Shown here piece after piece: positions 34,801 through 46,059 of a DNA stretch of 64,000 nucleotides (position 1 is the stretch's first letter; each line of letters opens with the position of its first letter). The DNA comes from Omphiscola glabra. Its lineage: Eukaryota; Mollusca; Gastropoda; Lymnaeidae. Position numbers and translations under genes: made by a program. Where the stretch lies: positions 29,260,354 to 29,324,353 of the forward strand of contig OZ024809.1 of NCBI GenBank assembly GCA_964017045.1. Reading direction: 5' to 3'. The notes beneath the pieces were generated by a model. That model made no database searches, was not told where the DNA came from, and was given only the letters and a program-made list of their open reading frames with translations.

Positions 34801-37800
34801 TGTATTTTGTTAGCATTAACTTCAATTGAATGTTCGTTCACATTCTGACAACAAGTATACATTACACATTGATTTAAGCCAGAAGAGTTTAGCCCATTTA
34901 AGTCATTTTATAACAAAGTGCATACCTTAAGCTTAAATTATGGGAAAATCAATAATAGCAGAAACATTTTCATTTATAATTTAGTGCTAATTACATTCTT
35001 TTAGAGTTAATTACATATTATGATGTTTGAAGAATTAAAAAAGGATAGATACTCATATTATAGGACCTTACATAGATTACTAAAACTCATAATATGTTAT
35101 ATACAGAATGTTTTTAAATCAATACATGATTTATTATTATGCTATTTTCCCACACAAATTAATGAATATATTTTTTGTGGGGTGTGACAATGGGGGGGGG
35201 GGGGACTGATAGCTGTTTGAAAGTATAAAGGGGGTTTCGGGTTTGACAGGTGTTTGACTATGTATAATAGGGAGTGGAGGGGTCAACAGGTGTTTGACTA
35301 TGTATAATAGGGGCTGGGAGGGTCGACAGGTGTTTGACTATGTATAATGGGGGTTGGGGGGTCGACAGGAATTTGACTATGTATAATAGGGGTTGGGGGG
35401 TCGACAGGTGTTTGACTATGTATAATAGGGGGTGGGGGGTCGACAGGTGTTTGACTATGTATAATAGGGGGTGGGGGGGTCGACAGGTGTTTGACTATGT
35501 ATAATATGAATTGAAAATGATTCCTCGCTGCAATGCTAGGGATATACACATTTTATGTGGTTGAAATTAAAACTCTTGGTTTGAGCCATGTAATGGTACG
35601 TAAGTTACGTTCAACAGCCTCAGCTTTAGTTTAAGTTTGAAGGTTTGATGGATATTCTTCAACTCAACTCTCAGGCACATCGGCAAAAAACTTGATTTTA
35701 AACCTGTAATCTGTAAAAACTATTACTCACCTGAGCTGTAAAGGCGTTTCCAGTACCTGGTATATATTTTTAGCTTCAAGTAAAAATACACCTGTCTGAA
35801 AAATATCTCCTTATCCAATCAGCCCTCCCATGTCAGAACACGCCTAATTTATGTGAGGACCCTTACATCATTATCAGCCCCCCCCACCTCAGAAAATGCC
35901 TAATTTATGTGAGGACCCTTACATCATTTTCTTGTGAGACATCATATTTTTAATAAATGATCTATATTGTGCAGTAGTACACTATTCACATCTGTAGTAC
36001 TTATTCCATAAATGTTAGGCTCCGTTGAAGTATCAAGGGACAGTATTGAATGGATTCTCACAAAAGAAGGCACAGGAAATGCAGTAGCCATAATGATTGG
36101 AGGTGCTGTTGAGGCTCTGGAGGCCCATCCTGGCAGCTTAAAGCTTAAAATAAAAGGCCGAAAAGGTTTCTGCCGGATGGCCCTAAAACATGGGTCAGTT
36201 GAACTCGTATTACAGTTATATTATAATTATAAGACTTCTAAGAGTTTTTAAATTCAAAGTACCAGGACCAACAATATAATGACCTAATTTTATCCAATCA
36301 TAAATGGTCAAACATCTTTAAAAAGAGCTGATTTTTTTTTCAGAGGAATCCCTCTGATTCCTCTGGAAAAAAATCAGCTCTTTTAAAATGTATGACCATT
36401 TATAATTGTATCCATTCATAAATGATCACACATTTAAAGAGCTGATTTTTTCAGAGGAATCCCTTATTTATATTCTAAACATTTATAGTTTATAGTTTTT
36501 TTTTTTTTATCTGTTGCCTTTAATTACTTTAAAAATATATCATGGGCATGAGACAGTTTATATTTATTTGCAAACTTTATATGATAAATAAATTTTCCCA
36601 GTTGGTAATTTGAAGGTAGAGGATCACAAATCAGACCTATATAAAATAAAATGTTTTAATGTCAAAATATGGCATTCTTTAGCATTCAACTTTACTAAGG
36701 CCATCAGGGTAGCTTTTAATGAAAAGGAAATCATTGTAAGTTAACAATTCAACAAATATCTAAGTATGATATTTTTTTACCTAGAATATATAAATATAAA
36801 CAGATATATATTTTTTTTAAAATTTAAAGTATAAGTGGCATAGATAGTAAAGAAGTTGTGGTACCGAGTATTGGAAATCCGATTTTTAGAGTGAGTGAAC
36901 GAACTGATTAAAAAAATAATGTTGCTGAGACTGATCCGTCAAAGTAACTCATTCTGCAACATACAAACTATCATTTCCAGAGTCAGTTCAGACCTGTTTG
37001 TAAATTATTTTTCAGGGCAAGCCTGGTACCTGTCTATGCCTTCGGAGAAAATGAGTTGTACGAACAAATCCCCAATCCCCAAGGGTCACTGGTGAGAAGG
37101 TTTCAGAATTTCCTGACCCACGCATTGGGATTTTCCCCTGCGCTCTTCCACGGTCGAGGAATCTTCAATTACAGTTTTGGTCTGCTGCCGTTTAGAAAGC
37201 CGGTGCACACCGTAGGTAAGGACGCATCCTCGGTTGTTGGTTGTAATATTAAATAAAAAATTATATAATGTCATGGCAGCACGTTAAAAGTCTCAATTTG
37301 CCTTTGATGGAGCAGCCTTCCATAAATTTAATTTGAGAGTAGGCATGTGTCAACTCCTTCACGTCCTTCTAGGTTGAGTAATTCGTCAAGTTCCCACAAC
37401 ACATTGTAATAGATCTTACTATTCCTAATATTACTGAATAAACTCAAGTCCTTTTTCCTAATAACTATAACTTTAATGACCAGTTATGAATACAGACTGG
37501 AGCTTCAATAGTCACATAATATAGTATGATATAGCGCATCTCGCTATCAGACCTACTAGAAACACATGTTACTTCCACAACGTTCCACTCAATACTGCCC
37601 CACGGCTAAAACTGACGTCACGATACAAACTAGACAACACGTCACAATTAACATAAAAATCGTCATTCAGTCAAGCGCGGGAAGAGCGTTCATTAACTAA
37701 TAAAAACTCTCTAGCACACACGGCGCGCAATAAACATGACATTCAATTGCAACAATAACTAAGGAACTCCCGCGCTCGACAGCGCGCACAACTCAAAATG

Positions 37801-40755
37801 TAAGGCAGGCGTAATACTTTATGAAAATCTTGTGCGTGCCGAAATATAATAGGACGGGGGTGGGGGGAAGCTACTGAGAAAGTAATAATAATAAAGAATG
37901 TTTCGTTGCTTCGCTGGCGGCAATGTGGGTGCTGGCCATGCGGCCCGCAGGCCAAGTGTTGTGCAGGCCTGTTGTAGAGGATAAATTAAGAAGTCAGGAA
38001 CATGTGTTGTTGTTTTTTCCTTATTTTTATTATGTTTCTAAATGTGATGTTGTGATAACTTAGGAATAGTAAGAATTGGCCAATACATTTCTTTCAAGTC
38101 TGTGATGACTTGGAATGTTATACAAATCACATACATTGTGTCACGGTCAGATCGTGTGTTTACCTTTTCTGTTTATGTTTGGGGAAAAAAGGGGGGGGGG
38201 GGAAATAGGTGAGGAAGTGAGTGTTGTGAGTTTGGGAATATTGAGAGGGGTGAACGAATGTTAGCTATTTTTTGTTGATATCACGAGTGCATTGTCTGTG
38301 AGGGTATAAGAAGGAGAGAAATTATTATTGGAGAGAGAGATTTTATTATTGAGAGTGGATTCGAGCAGAGTGTGTTTTGAGTGGGACTTAGTATAACTTT
38401 ATAATTCTTTTCGTGTATTCATTGGATTTGTTAGTCACTTCACATGACTATTCAGTAGAAGGTGCTGTGTTGGAACACTTATATTTTCAACAAGGAATAA
38501 ACATATTTCATGACTCTTAAACGACGTTGCATGGTTTTTCCCTTTTAAACTATCGGCTTTATAGGAGCCCGGAAAATGTACAAGTACCAGCTTTCCAGAA
38601 TCTGAAGAAAAACGGAGTTGTAGACTCTGAAACTATTGTCTGTGGCAACAGAAGGGACCTAATCTCCTAGACAACGTACTTTTTGACACACATTGCTTCT
38701 AGTATCGAAATGTATTTAACACTGCATAATTTACAGTCACAAACAATTAAGTTACGGCTTTTGTGGGTGTTTAGGTTTTTTGTTTTTTTTAAGGCTTATA
38801 ATTTAAGTCATGTCATTGACTCCTATATAATTACATACACCCAAAATAAATCATTGACTCCTATATAATTACATACACCCAAAATAAATCATTGACTCCT
38901 ATATAATTACATACACCCAAAATAAATCATTGACTCCTATATAATTACATACACCCAAAATAAATCATTGACTCCTATATAATTACATACACCCAAAATA
39001 AATCATTGACTCCTATATAATTACATACACCCAAAATAAATCATTGACTCCTATATAATTACATACACCCAAAATAAATCATTGACTCCTATATAATTAC
39101 ATACACCCAAAATAAATCATTGACTCCTATATAATTACATACACCCAAAATAAATCATTGACTCCTATATAATTACATACACCCAAAATAAATCATTGAC
39201 TCCTTTATAATTAAATACACCCAAAATAAATCATTGACTCCTTTATAATTAAATACACCCAAAATAAATCATTGACTCCTTTATAATTAAATACACCCAA
39301 AATAAATCATTGACTCCTTTATAATTAAATACACCCAAAATAAATCATTGACTCCTATATAATTAAATACACCCAAAATAAATCATTGACTCCTATATAA
39401 TTACATACACCCAAAATAAATCATTGACTCCTATATAATTACATACACCCAAAATAAATCATTGACTCCTATATAACTACATACACCCAAAATAAATCAT
39501 TGACTCCTATATAATTACATACACCCAAAATAAATCATTGACTCCTATATAATTACATACACCCAAAATAAATCATTGACTCCTATATAATTACATACAC
39601 CCAAAATAAATCATTGACTCCTATATAATTACATACACCCAAAATAAATCATTGACTCCTTTATAATTACATACACCCAAAATAAATCATTGAGTCCTTT
39701 ATAATTACATACACCCAAAATAAATCATTGACTCCTTTATAATTACATACACCCAAAATAAATCATTGACTCCTTTATAATTACATACACCCAAAATAAA
39801 TCATTGACTCCTTTATAATTACATACACCCAAAATAAATCATTGACTCCTATATAATTACATACACCCAAAATAAATCATTGACTCCTATATAATTACAT
39901 ACACCCAAAATAAATCATTGACTCCTCTTTAATTACATACACCCAAAATAAATCATTGACTCCTATATAATTACATACACCCAAAATAAATCATTGACTC
40001 CTTTATAATTACATACACCCAAAATAAATCATTGACTCCTTTATAATTACATACACCCAAAATAAATCATTGACTCCTTTATAATTACATACACCCAAAA
40101 TAAATCATTGACTCCTTTATAATTACATCATCATCATCATGTCCCATAGTCCTTTGACCGTTTGGGCGCCATAGATGACATAAAAACTATTCTTCTCCAT
40201 TCCTCTCGGTCTTCTGCCCTACACATAGCACCGCCTAGTTTTAATCCCGTCAATTCTTTGATGTTATCTTCCCATCTTTTTCTCTGTCTTCCTCTTCTTC
40301 TTCCTCCTCTAGTTGTGTCCTGCATGATTTCTTTGGCGAGCACTTGTTTTCTGGTCACGTGGCCATACCATTCAAGTTTGCGCTTTTTTACAGACATCAG
40401 GAGGTCATCGTACTGCCCAGTTCCTTGACGAACCTTTCTTTCACTTGTTCATTGACGATATGATCTCTCTATAATTACATACAATAAAATAAATCATTGA
40501 CTCCTTTATAATCACATACACCAAAATAAATAATTGATTTCCGCATGGACTGCAACTCGCTCAATGTTCCCTATGATTTAGTTACATTTCTTCACAACAG
40601 TTGGTGCACCTATTGATGTGGAGCAAGTGGAAAATCCCACTCAGGAACAAATCGATGAACTCCATAGCAAGTACTGCACTGCATTAAATGATTTGTTCGA
40701 AACACATAAGCTGAAGTATGGCAGCCAGGAATCTGATCATTTAGAATTTCAATAA
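31858..40755 (+). CDS. MOGAT2: monoacylglycerol/diacylglycerol acyltransferase (DGAT2 family)
   Basis: Five exons, 31858-32099, 34390-34637, 36019-36193, 37016-37215 and 40601-40755, join in phase with GT/AG borders to give 339 residues. The enzyme transfers a fatty acyl group from acyl-CoA to mono- or diacylglycerol at the ER membrane, the last steps of triacylglycerol synthesis. The start [20 protein letters not shown] aligns with the family N-terminus. Hydrophobic segments lie at about 27-47 and 49-64. YFP is at 91-93, the catalytic HPHG at 113-116, IGGAVEAL at 190-197 and [17 protein letters not shown] at 211-227; the end is [16 protein letters not shown]. The length is that of MOGAT2 (about 334) rather than DGAT2 (about 388), as it lacks the DGAT2 N-terminal extension, so the substrate assignment is an inference. 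The exon opens after an acceptor at 31854, so a 5' UTR exon lies upstream. An AATAAA at 41221 is the likely poly(A) signal. Intron 4 is swollen by an LTR, a satellite and a LINE. Confidence 0.93.
32190..32282. repeat. short 30-bp tandem repeat
   Basis: Three copies of a roughly 30-bp unit, atctgtgaacattttatttt plus aatccatatt, in intron 1 of the acyltransferase gene. Confidence 0.85.
33078..33380 (+). mobile_element. tRNA-derived SINE
   Basis: A pol III head is readable on the plus strand: A box TGGCCAACTGG at 33088-33098 and a B-box-like GGTATTAGATCCCC at about 33129, roughly the normal spacing. It is followed by the shared core (ttggatggcaactcatctaa, then agctccagagatggagcc). Intron 1 of the acyltransferase gene. 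Confidence 0.65.
33530..33815 (-). mobile_element. tRNA-derived SINE, opposite strand
   Basis: The same family as 33078-33380 but inverted. On the minus strand the head has TGGTCTAAACTGAG and the B box GAGTTCAATCCC, then the core with ttggactgcaactcatctaa and cctggagatggagccc. The two SINEs form an inverted pair about 150 bases apart within one intron. Confidence 0.65.
33900..34380. other. intron 1, 3' part
   Basis: AT-rich intron DNA with a T run at 34239-34252. Exon 2 begins after ctgtttcag at 34389. Confidence 0.5.
35190..35510. repeat. about 37-bp G-rich minisatellite
   Basis: Seven to eight copies of a 36-38 bp unit, gtcgacaggtgtttgactat plus gtataataggggttgggg, with variable G-run length. 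Intron 2 of the acyltransferase gene. The G runs on one strand are G-quadruplex-prone. Confidence 0.93.
36290..36470. mobile_element. palindromic MITE-like hairpin
   Basis: From tatccaatcataaatggtca to tgaccatttataattgtatc the sequence folds back on itself with arms of about 58 bases; the centre is near 36350 (gaggaatccctctgattcctc). A third half-copy (aaagagctgattttttcaga) follows directly at 36437. It lies in intron 3, 100 bases downstream of exon 3. Confidence 0.75.
37345..37980. other. intron 4 segment, unidentified repeat-like DNA
   Basis: A region with more CpG than its surroundings (37560-37800). Its right edge, gcggcccgcaggccaagtgt then tgtgcaggcctg, resembles a hAT terminus, but I found no matching left end. 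Confidence 0.3.
38139..38690 (+). mobile_element. solo LTR, family A copy 1
   Basis: TGTCACGGTCAG to TTTTTGACACA, with a perfect 5-bp duplication, CATTG (38134-38138, 38691-38695). It contains the LTR poly(A) hexamer in acaaggaataaacatatttc. It is about 85-90% similar by eye to 41783-42325. Intron 4, no internal genes. Confidence 0.8.
38813..40128. repeat. 38-bp satellite array, about 35 copies
   Basis: Unit of 38 bp: tcattgactcctatataatt plus acatacacccaaaataaa. It is very homogeneous; blocks differ by ctatataatt/ctttataatt and acatac/aaatac, showing recent block amplification. It continues as worn units to 40530 after a LINE insertion. Confidence 0.97.
40129..40469 (-). mobile_element. LINE tail inserted in the satellite
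   Basis: The 3' end of the same family as 30310-31350, coding on the minus strand for [20 protein letters not shown] and [20 protein letters not shown]. The flanks are the satellite string tataattacat at 40118-40128 and again at 40470-40480, a perfect 11-bp target duplication. The element has a CAT/ATG microsatellite tail at its left (3') side and is strongly 5'-truncated. Confidence 0.9.
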
Positions 40756-41494
40756 ATGGAATGAGCTTGTTGAGATTGTTTTGAAAATGTGCGATGAAAG
40801 ATGAATGTTGGAAGTTTACCTAGTAAAATCAAAACCAAAATAATGCCCTTATGTTTTTCTCCTTTAAAATGCTAATTTTAAGCTCAACTTTTTTTCTTCT
40901 TTTTTTTTATTATATGACATTGGCTTTAAATATACTTTTTATTTACATTCTGCAGCTACTTAATACTTTGTTTTCTTACTGAAAATTATGATTGCATATT
41001 ATGTAATGTAAGAGCATGCTTTTATATGTGTTGTGTAACAAAAATAATAATTTAATAGCTCAAATATTAATTGCTTAATATATATTACTCTTTTTTACAC
41101 TTGTTACATTATAATTCATGATGAAAATAATTTTGTTATGTAAATGCTGATTCATGTAAACTAATCACACTTAATATTTCACTTTTATTGAAGTGTTATT
41201 CATGATTGGAATACGTTTGCAATAAAGAATATATATTTTTGTATAATTTGTTTGTTTAATAAAACCTTTATTCAAATTATTGTTTTCTTACATCATAATA
41301 ATATATGTTTACAAGACTATATTATAAATTAAAGTCAGTTTGAGAAATTTTACATAAACACCAATTTTAAAATAAATGTAGGCTTTTATCTAAATTTAAT
41401 TTTCCATTCAATTTTTCAAATTCTTTATTTTTTTGTCCTACTTCAGTAATCAACTGGATTTTAAAAGAAATAATTTCTCATTGCCGAGTTTAGC
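40756..41494. other. 3' UTR and flank of acyltransferase gene
   Basis: AT-rich 3' region. AATAAA at 41221-41226 follows about 465 bases of probable 3' UTR. No gene beyond it before the LINE at 41495. Confidence 0.55.
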
Positions 41495-44000
41495 CATCAT
41501 CATCATCAGTGGAGCTATAGCCCATTTAGGGTCCTGGCCTGCTCCATGACATCCTTCTATTTGGATCAATCCATGGCTTTCCACCTCCATCCGCAGACCC
41601 CCAGTCCTTATCTACATAATTCAATCCACCTCAGTCTTGGTTGACCACTGAGCTGTCTGCTCCTAAGTTTCTGCCTGTATATAACATTTCCTGCATACAA
41701 TCTGGCATCGTCACGAGGTTTCCTGTCCACGTGTTTTTTTAATTTTTGTGACTGTGTTTGGGGTCATCGAGCAACTCATATATGTCACGGTCAGATCATG
41801 TGTTTACCTTTTCTGTGTATGTTTGGTGGGGAGGAAGGGGGGAACCCCAGGTGGGGAAGTGGGTGTTGTGAGTTGGGGACAAATGAGAGTGGTGAACAAA
41901 TGTGAACTATTTTTTGATATCACGAGTGCATGGTCCTGTGAGGGTATAAGAGAGGGGGAGAGATATTATTCAGAGAGAGAGAGTTTTTACTATTGAGAGT
42001 GGATTCGACCAGAGTGTGTTTTGAGTTCTGTTGGACGTAGTGTAATTCTTTTGTGTATCTATTGGATTTTTGGTCATTCTACATGACTATTCAGTATAAT
42101 GTGATGCTTTTGAACACTTATACCCCAACAAGGAATAAAACATATGTGATGACTGTTAGAATACGTTGCGTGTTTTCCTTTTAAACTATCGGCTTTGTAG
42201 GAGCCAGGAGAACTTACAAATATCAGCTTTCCAGTAGCTGAAGAACCAGAGTTTTGTAACTCTGAACTATTGTCTGTGGCTATAGAAGTGACCTAATCTT
42301 CTAGACGAACGTACCTTCGGTCACAATATATTTCTTGGTTTGTACAAATGCACCAACCATCATTGTCTATCTCCAGACCACGTATTTTACTGAGGATTTT
42401 TTTTTCTCCCATGTATTGAGCAGGTTCTCTTCTTTATTTTGTAAGGCACCAAGTCTCAATTGCATTTATTACAACTGGTCTTATTATAGTGGTGTATATA
42501 AAGGGGTGTAAATTTAGTGGTGCATATATAGTGGTGTACATGACCTTCTTTATTTAGAGAGGTGTTATGCTTCTTAGTAGCTTTTGTAGGCTGAAATAAG
42601 AACAATTGCCTGATGTTATCCTGTCTTTCATCTCTCTCATATATTCCCTTATGCTCATTTATAGATATTTGAAAGTAGCCATTCTGTCAAAGGCAAAGGT
42701 GTGGTAGTAGCTCATATACATTTTTAAGTAGCCACTCTATCAAATGTGTGTTAGTATCTCTTAGATATTTGAAAGTAGCCACTCTCAAAGTTGTGGTAGT
42801 AGTTCCTAGACATTTTAAAGTAGCCACTGTCTGAAAGGTCTGGTTGCTTATTTTGATGTTGACATCAGTATGTGTGTTTCGTGACATTAACATATGCTTT
42901 GTCTTCACTTCATTTACGGTAAATCAAGACCAGCTTTAACTGGCACATCTTCAGGGTCCTAATTCTATCAATGCTGTTTCTGCCCAGTAGAGCTAAGTCG
43001 CCCACCTATGCCTGGTACTGCATTGGTTGGCTGCATAAAGTTCCTGATGGCTGTGTGGTCCTGTAATGTTCCTCTGGAAGTGGTTTGTGGTAGTTCCACT
43101 TGTGCTCACATTATGTTTCTCATATCTTTTTTTGTAGGTGATTTTGAACAGGTGATAGTGAGTCTCCTCGCCTGAGGCCCTACTTAATCAGGAACTCCCT
43201 CAGTACTCCCGGTACTTTTGGAGTTTATTTTTTTTTTTTAGGTACCATTATATGGTTTTGCAAATTTAATCTGTTTTAAGATTTGGCTTGTTAGATGAAC
43301 AATATGGAACAAAAAGCAGAAAACCAGTATACAAATAAAATAAATGATACCAATTCTGTTCCGGATATTAACAATCTTCATTTTAATTATACTATTAAAT
43401 TTATTAAAGCTCACAAATCAAATATACAGAATTAAAAACTATATTAACTTACAGAGGGATGGGTAATGGTAGAACGCTACACATTTAATCGGTGACATCA
43501 ACGCAAGTTTGGGGGGGAAAGAAATGGTGGACACTTAAGCTCCATGTTGAAACAAAATTAGGTCAACACACAGGCTAAAACACCATCATCATTTGTATGA
43601 GCCTGGTAAATTTTTTTTAGAGACTTCAAGTTCCTGTAGTGCACTATGCAGATATTTCTTGTTTACACATCATAAGCTGTTTCGTAGACCACGTATAGTT
43701 GGTGTGTGGGGATGTTGTATTTGTAGCATTTCTCCAGGAGACTTCTGATAGTAAGTATACGATCTGTGGTTAATCTATTTCGGAATGAATCATGATAGTC
43801 CTTAGTATCTGTTCACTATAACTTTCAGATTTTCTTGCCTTTAATTTAGTGAGGATTTTAAGTTAGATTAAGTATGGAGATTCCTCTATAATTTAAACAA
43901 TCTTGCTTAAAACTTTTTTTAAAATTTGTTTTATGAGGGCAGTATCCCATTCTTTTGGCATTTCTTCCTACATTGGCATAAACTTCATAAGATTATCAGA
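41495..44000 (-). mobile_element. degenerate LINE, interrupted by a solo LTR
   Basis: The left end is the 3' tail catcatcatcatcagtggag, the same family as 21250 and 62352. Further right the minus strand gives scattered reverse-transcriptase words: GLRRGDSLSP near 43175, a GRNSIDRIRTLK segment near 42970, and MPKEWDTALI with CLNYRGISIL near 43890-43960. Stops and frameshifts are numerous. A solo LTR (41783-42325) splits it. Confidence 0.65.
41783..42325 (+). mobile_element. solo LTR, family A copy 2
   Basis: TGTCACGGTCAGATCATG to CCTTCGGTCACA, flanked by the perfect 5-bp duplication ATATA (41778-41782, 42326-42330). The LTR poly(A) hexamer lies in acaaggaataaaacatatgt. It is inserted into the older LINE, so the order of events is clear. 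Confidence 0.8.
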
Positions 44001-44366
44001 TTTTATCTTAATTTTTATTATCACATGTAGTGATATCTAATTCTAAAATTTTTTTTAACAAAAATTGCTATTTAAGTTTAAGTCTAAGGCTTTAAGTAGC
44101 TTCCTCATTGCACAAAACACCACACCACTGCCAATACATTTCACATTTTAGTTTGTTTTACCTCAAAATTTAATTTGATGTCACAAGGAAAACGTGACTA
44201 AAGTCACAAGTGAGTTTGGAAATGTTTCATGCTCCAAATTCTGACTACATACACTTATTATATTTATGGCTTATGGATGCTCTTAAAAAATGTATTACAA
44301 TTTATTTAACTCACAAAATCATTGATATGAAGCATATCCCAAATTAAACTAAGTTTAAAACTTGAA
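44001..44366. other. non-coding, nothing recognised
   Basis: AT-rich sequence beyond the LINE remnant; no exon or element ends. Confidence 0.35.
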
Positions 44367-44374
44367 GCTTTCAT

Positions 44375-44541
44375 CAGTGTCGTAACAACGACTTGGCATT
44401 GGGGCAGTTGCCAAGCCAAGGGCGCCGGCCTGCGCCAGTTCAAAAGGGCGCCGCTAAATCTCTAATTTTTAATTTTGTCAATTTATCAAGGGCGCCAAAA
44501 CTAAATTAGCCAAGGGCGTCAAAAACCCAGTTATGCCTCTG
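44375..44541. mobile_element. hAT-like MITE, CAGTGGCGTAAC family
   Basis: 167 bp, ends CAGTGTCGTAAC and GTTATGCCTCTG, with a perfect 8-bp target duplication, GCTTTCAT (44367-44374, 44542-44549). The interior is shared with 7521-7672 (cttggcattggggcagttgc, ggcctgcgccagttc), with a short internal duplication of ccaag. Confidence 0.85.
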
Positions 44542-44549
44542 GCTTTCAT

Positions 44550-45490
44550 CAAAATAAAATAATTCTGTTCCGGATAATTATTTTTTTGCCTACTGAAATA
44601 TCTTTTTAAAATCAAAATTTTAGTGCCAATAGACAAATGGGCTCTTTTGCCTTTAAAGTTAAAAGGTTTAAGTTGGCAACTAAATAAACAACATGGCGGA
44701 TACTAAGTAAATTCAAATCAATCAGGCTATCAAGTTTACTGAAAAAACATAATAAGTAATAAAAATCTCAGCTTAGGTTATAAATTAAAATTTATTATTC
44801 AGTATATTAATAGTTATATTATTACTAAGTGTGGATGACTTATTAAATCCTTATATTTTTAATAATACTAAAATACTTAATTAACTTAATACTACTAAAC
44901 TTTCTAAACTACGACTAAACCAATTGCCAGTGTAATATAAATATTAAACCTATACATAGCCTATACTATATCTATATTATATCGATGTGGATATATTATA
45001 TATACTATATACTATTACCAACTATCAACGTTAGCATTTTAAATTTTAGTTTATAGATTAAGACAGATAGAGACTAGAACTAGAATTAGATTCAGAGGTG
45101 AGTAAATTTGATTAAGTAGGGATATCAAAGGTCGCACACGGTCTGCGCAGAATGGAAAATAACGCAAAACTTGTGCGGCCATTTTAACATTCGTCTCAGT
45201 AATTATCTCGTTTTTTTGTGTTTTACATCACAGTTTGCTAATAATAGTACTTAAATTATCGGTGACGTAGACGATTAAGACTTAGTCATTGCAAGGTCTA
45301 CTCAACTCTCTTTAAATATTAATATTAATATTTAATATTATTAACTGAATAGGCCTAGATAGTTGCCCAATAATTATTTATTATTATTATATTTGTTAAT
45401 ATAGGCCTAACTCTAATCCTATTCCTATAACAATATTAATGAAATAAGTAGTCATACTGTTAGTTTGTTAATAGGCCTATAGTATAGACA
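44550..45490. other. non-coding, AT-rich
   Basis: Very AT-rich with many TA dinucleotides (44930-45030); no exon found. Confidence 0.35.
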
Positions 45491-45499
45491 CTATAGCCC

Positions 45500-45663
45500 C
45501 AGTGGTGTAGCGAGGGGGGTGCAAGGGGGGCATCATGCCCCGGGCGCTACTTACAAAAGGATGCCAAATGGTATATTTAACATATAATATTGTATGGTTT
45601 TCGAATAGGGGGTGCTAAAAAGGTATTGTGCCCCGAGCGCGAGTTAAGCTCGCTACGCCACTG
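45500..45663. mobile_element. hAT-like MITE, CAGTGGTGTAGCGAG family
   Basis: 164 bp, ends CAGTGGTGTAGCGAGG and CTCGCTACGCCACTG, with a perfect 8-bp duplication, TATAGCCC (45492-45499, 45664-45671). Internal gccccgggcgc near the left and gccccgagcgcgag near the right form a second inverted pair. Confidence 0.85.
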
Positions 45664-46059
45664 TATAGCCCCATAATAGAAAAAAAAATTGAAGTTAAAT
45701 TTATGTATTATATTATAAAGTAATTGTAATACCTAAATTTATCTTTATGTTTTTTTATATAAGAATATTGTAACAGGTACACTCGTTGAAAGCTACTAAA
45801 ATAAAGCCAAAATATAAATAGGCCAACCATCTTTGATTTTAACAAAAAACTTTATATCCCACTTTATCAGTCTGCAAGTTAAAAATCCATAACCCGCCAG
45901 ACTAATATAGCAGTCCTACACACTCATCTTAGATCGACAGTCCGTATAAAAAATGTGTAGTAAATGAAGACACCACGATGTACCAAAAGCTCTGTGGCTT
46001 GAATTAGAAATGGTGGCTCTTATGAAATATGTTTATTGATCAGTGTTTTATTTACATTT

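Noticed and set aside
37915..37975. GC-rich hAT-like terminus in acyltransferase intron 4
   Set aside because: Only one end is visible, and no partner or target duplication was found, so it is noted under the intron region rather than called as an element.
38813..40128. Regular direct repeats that could be mistaken for a CRISPR array
   Set aside because: Units are contiguous with no unique spacers, the setting is a eukaryotic intron, and no cas genes are present. The same holds for the other arrays.
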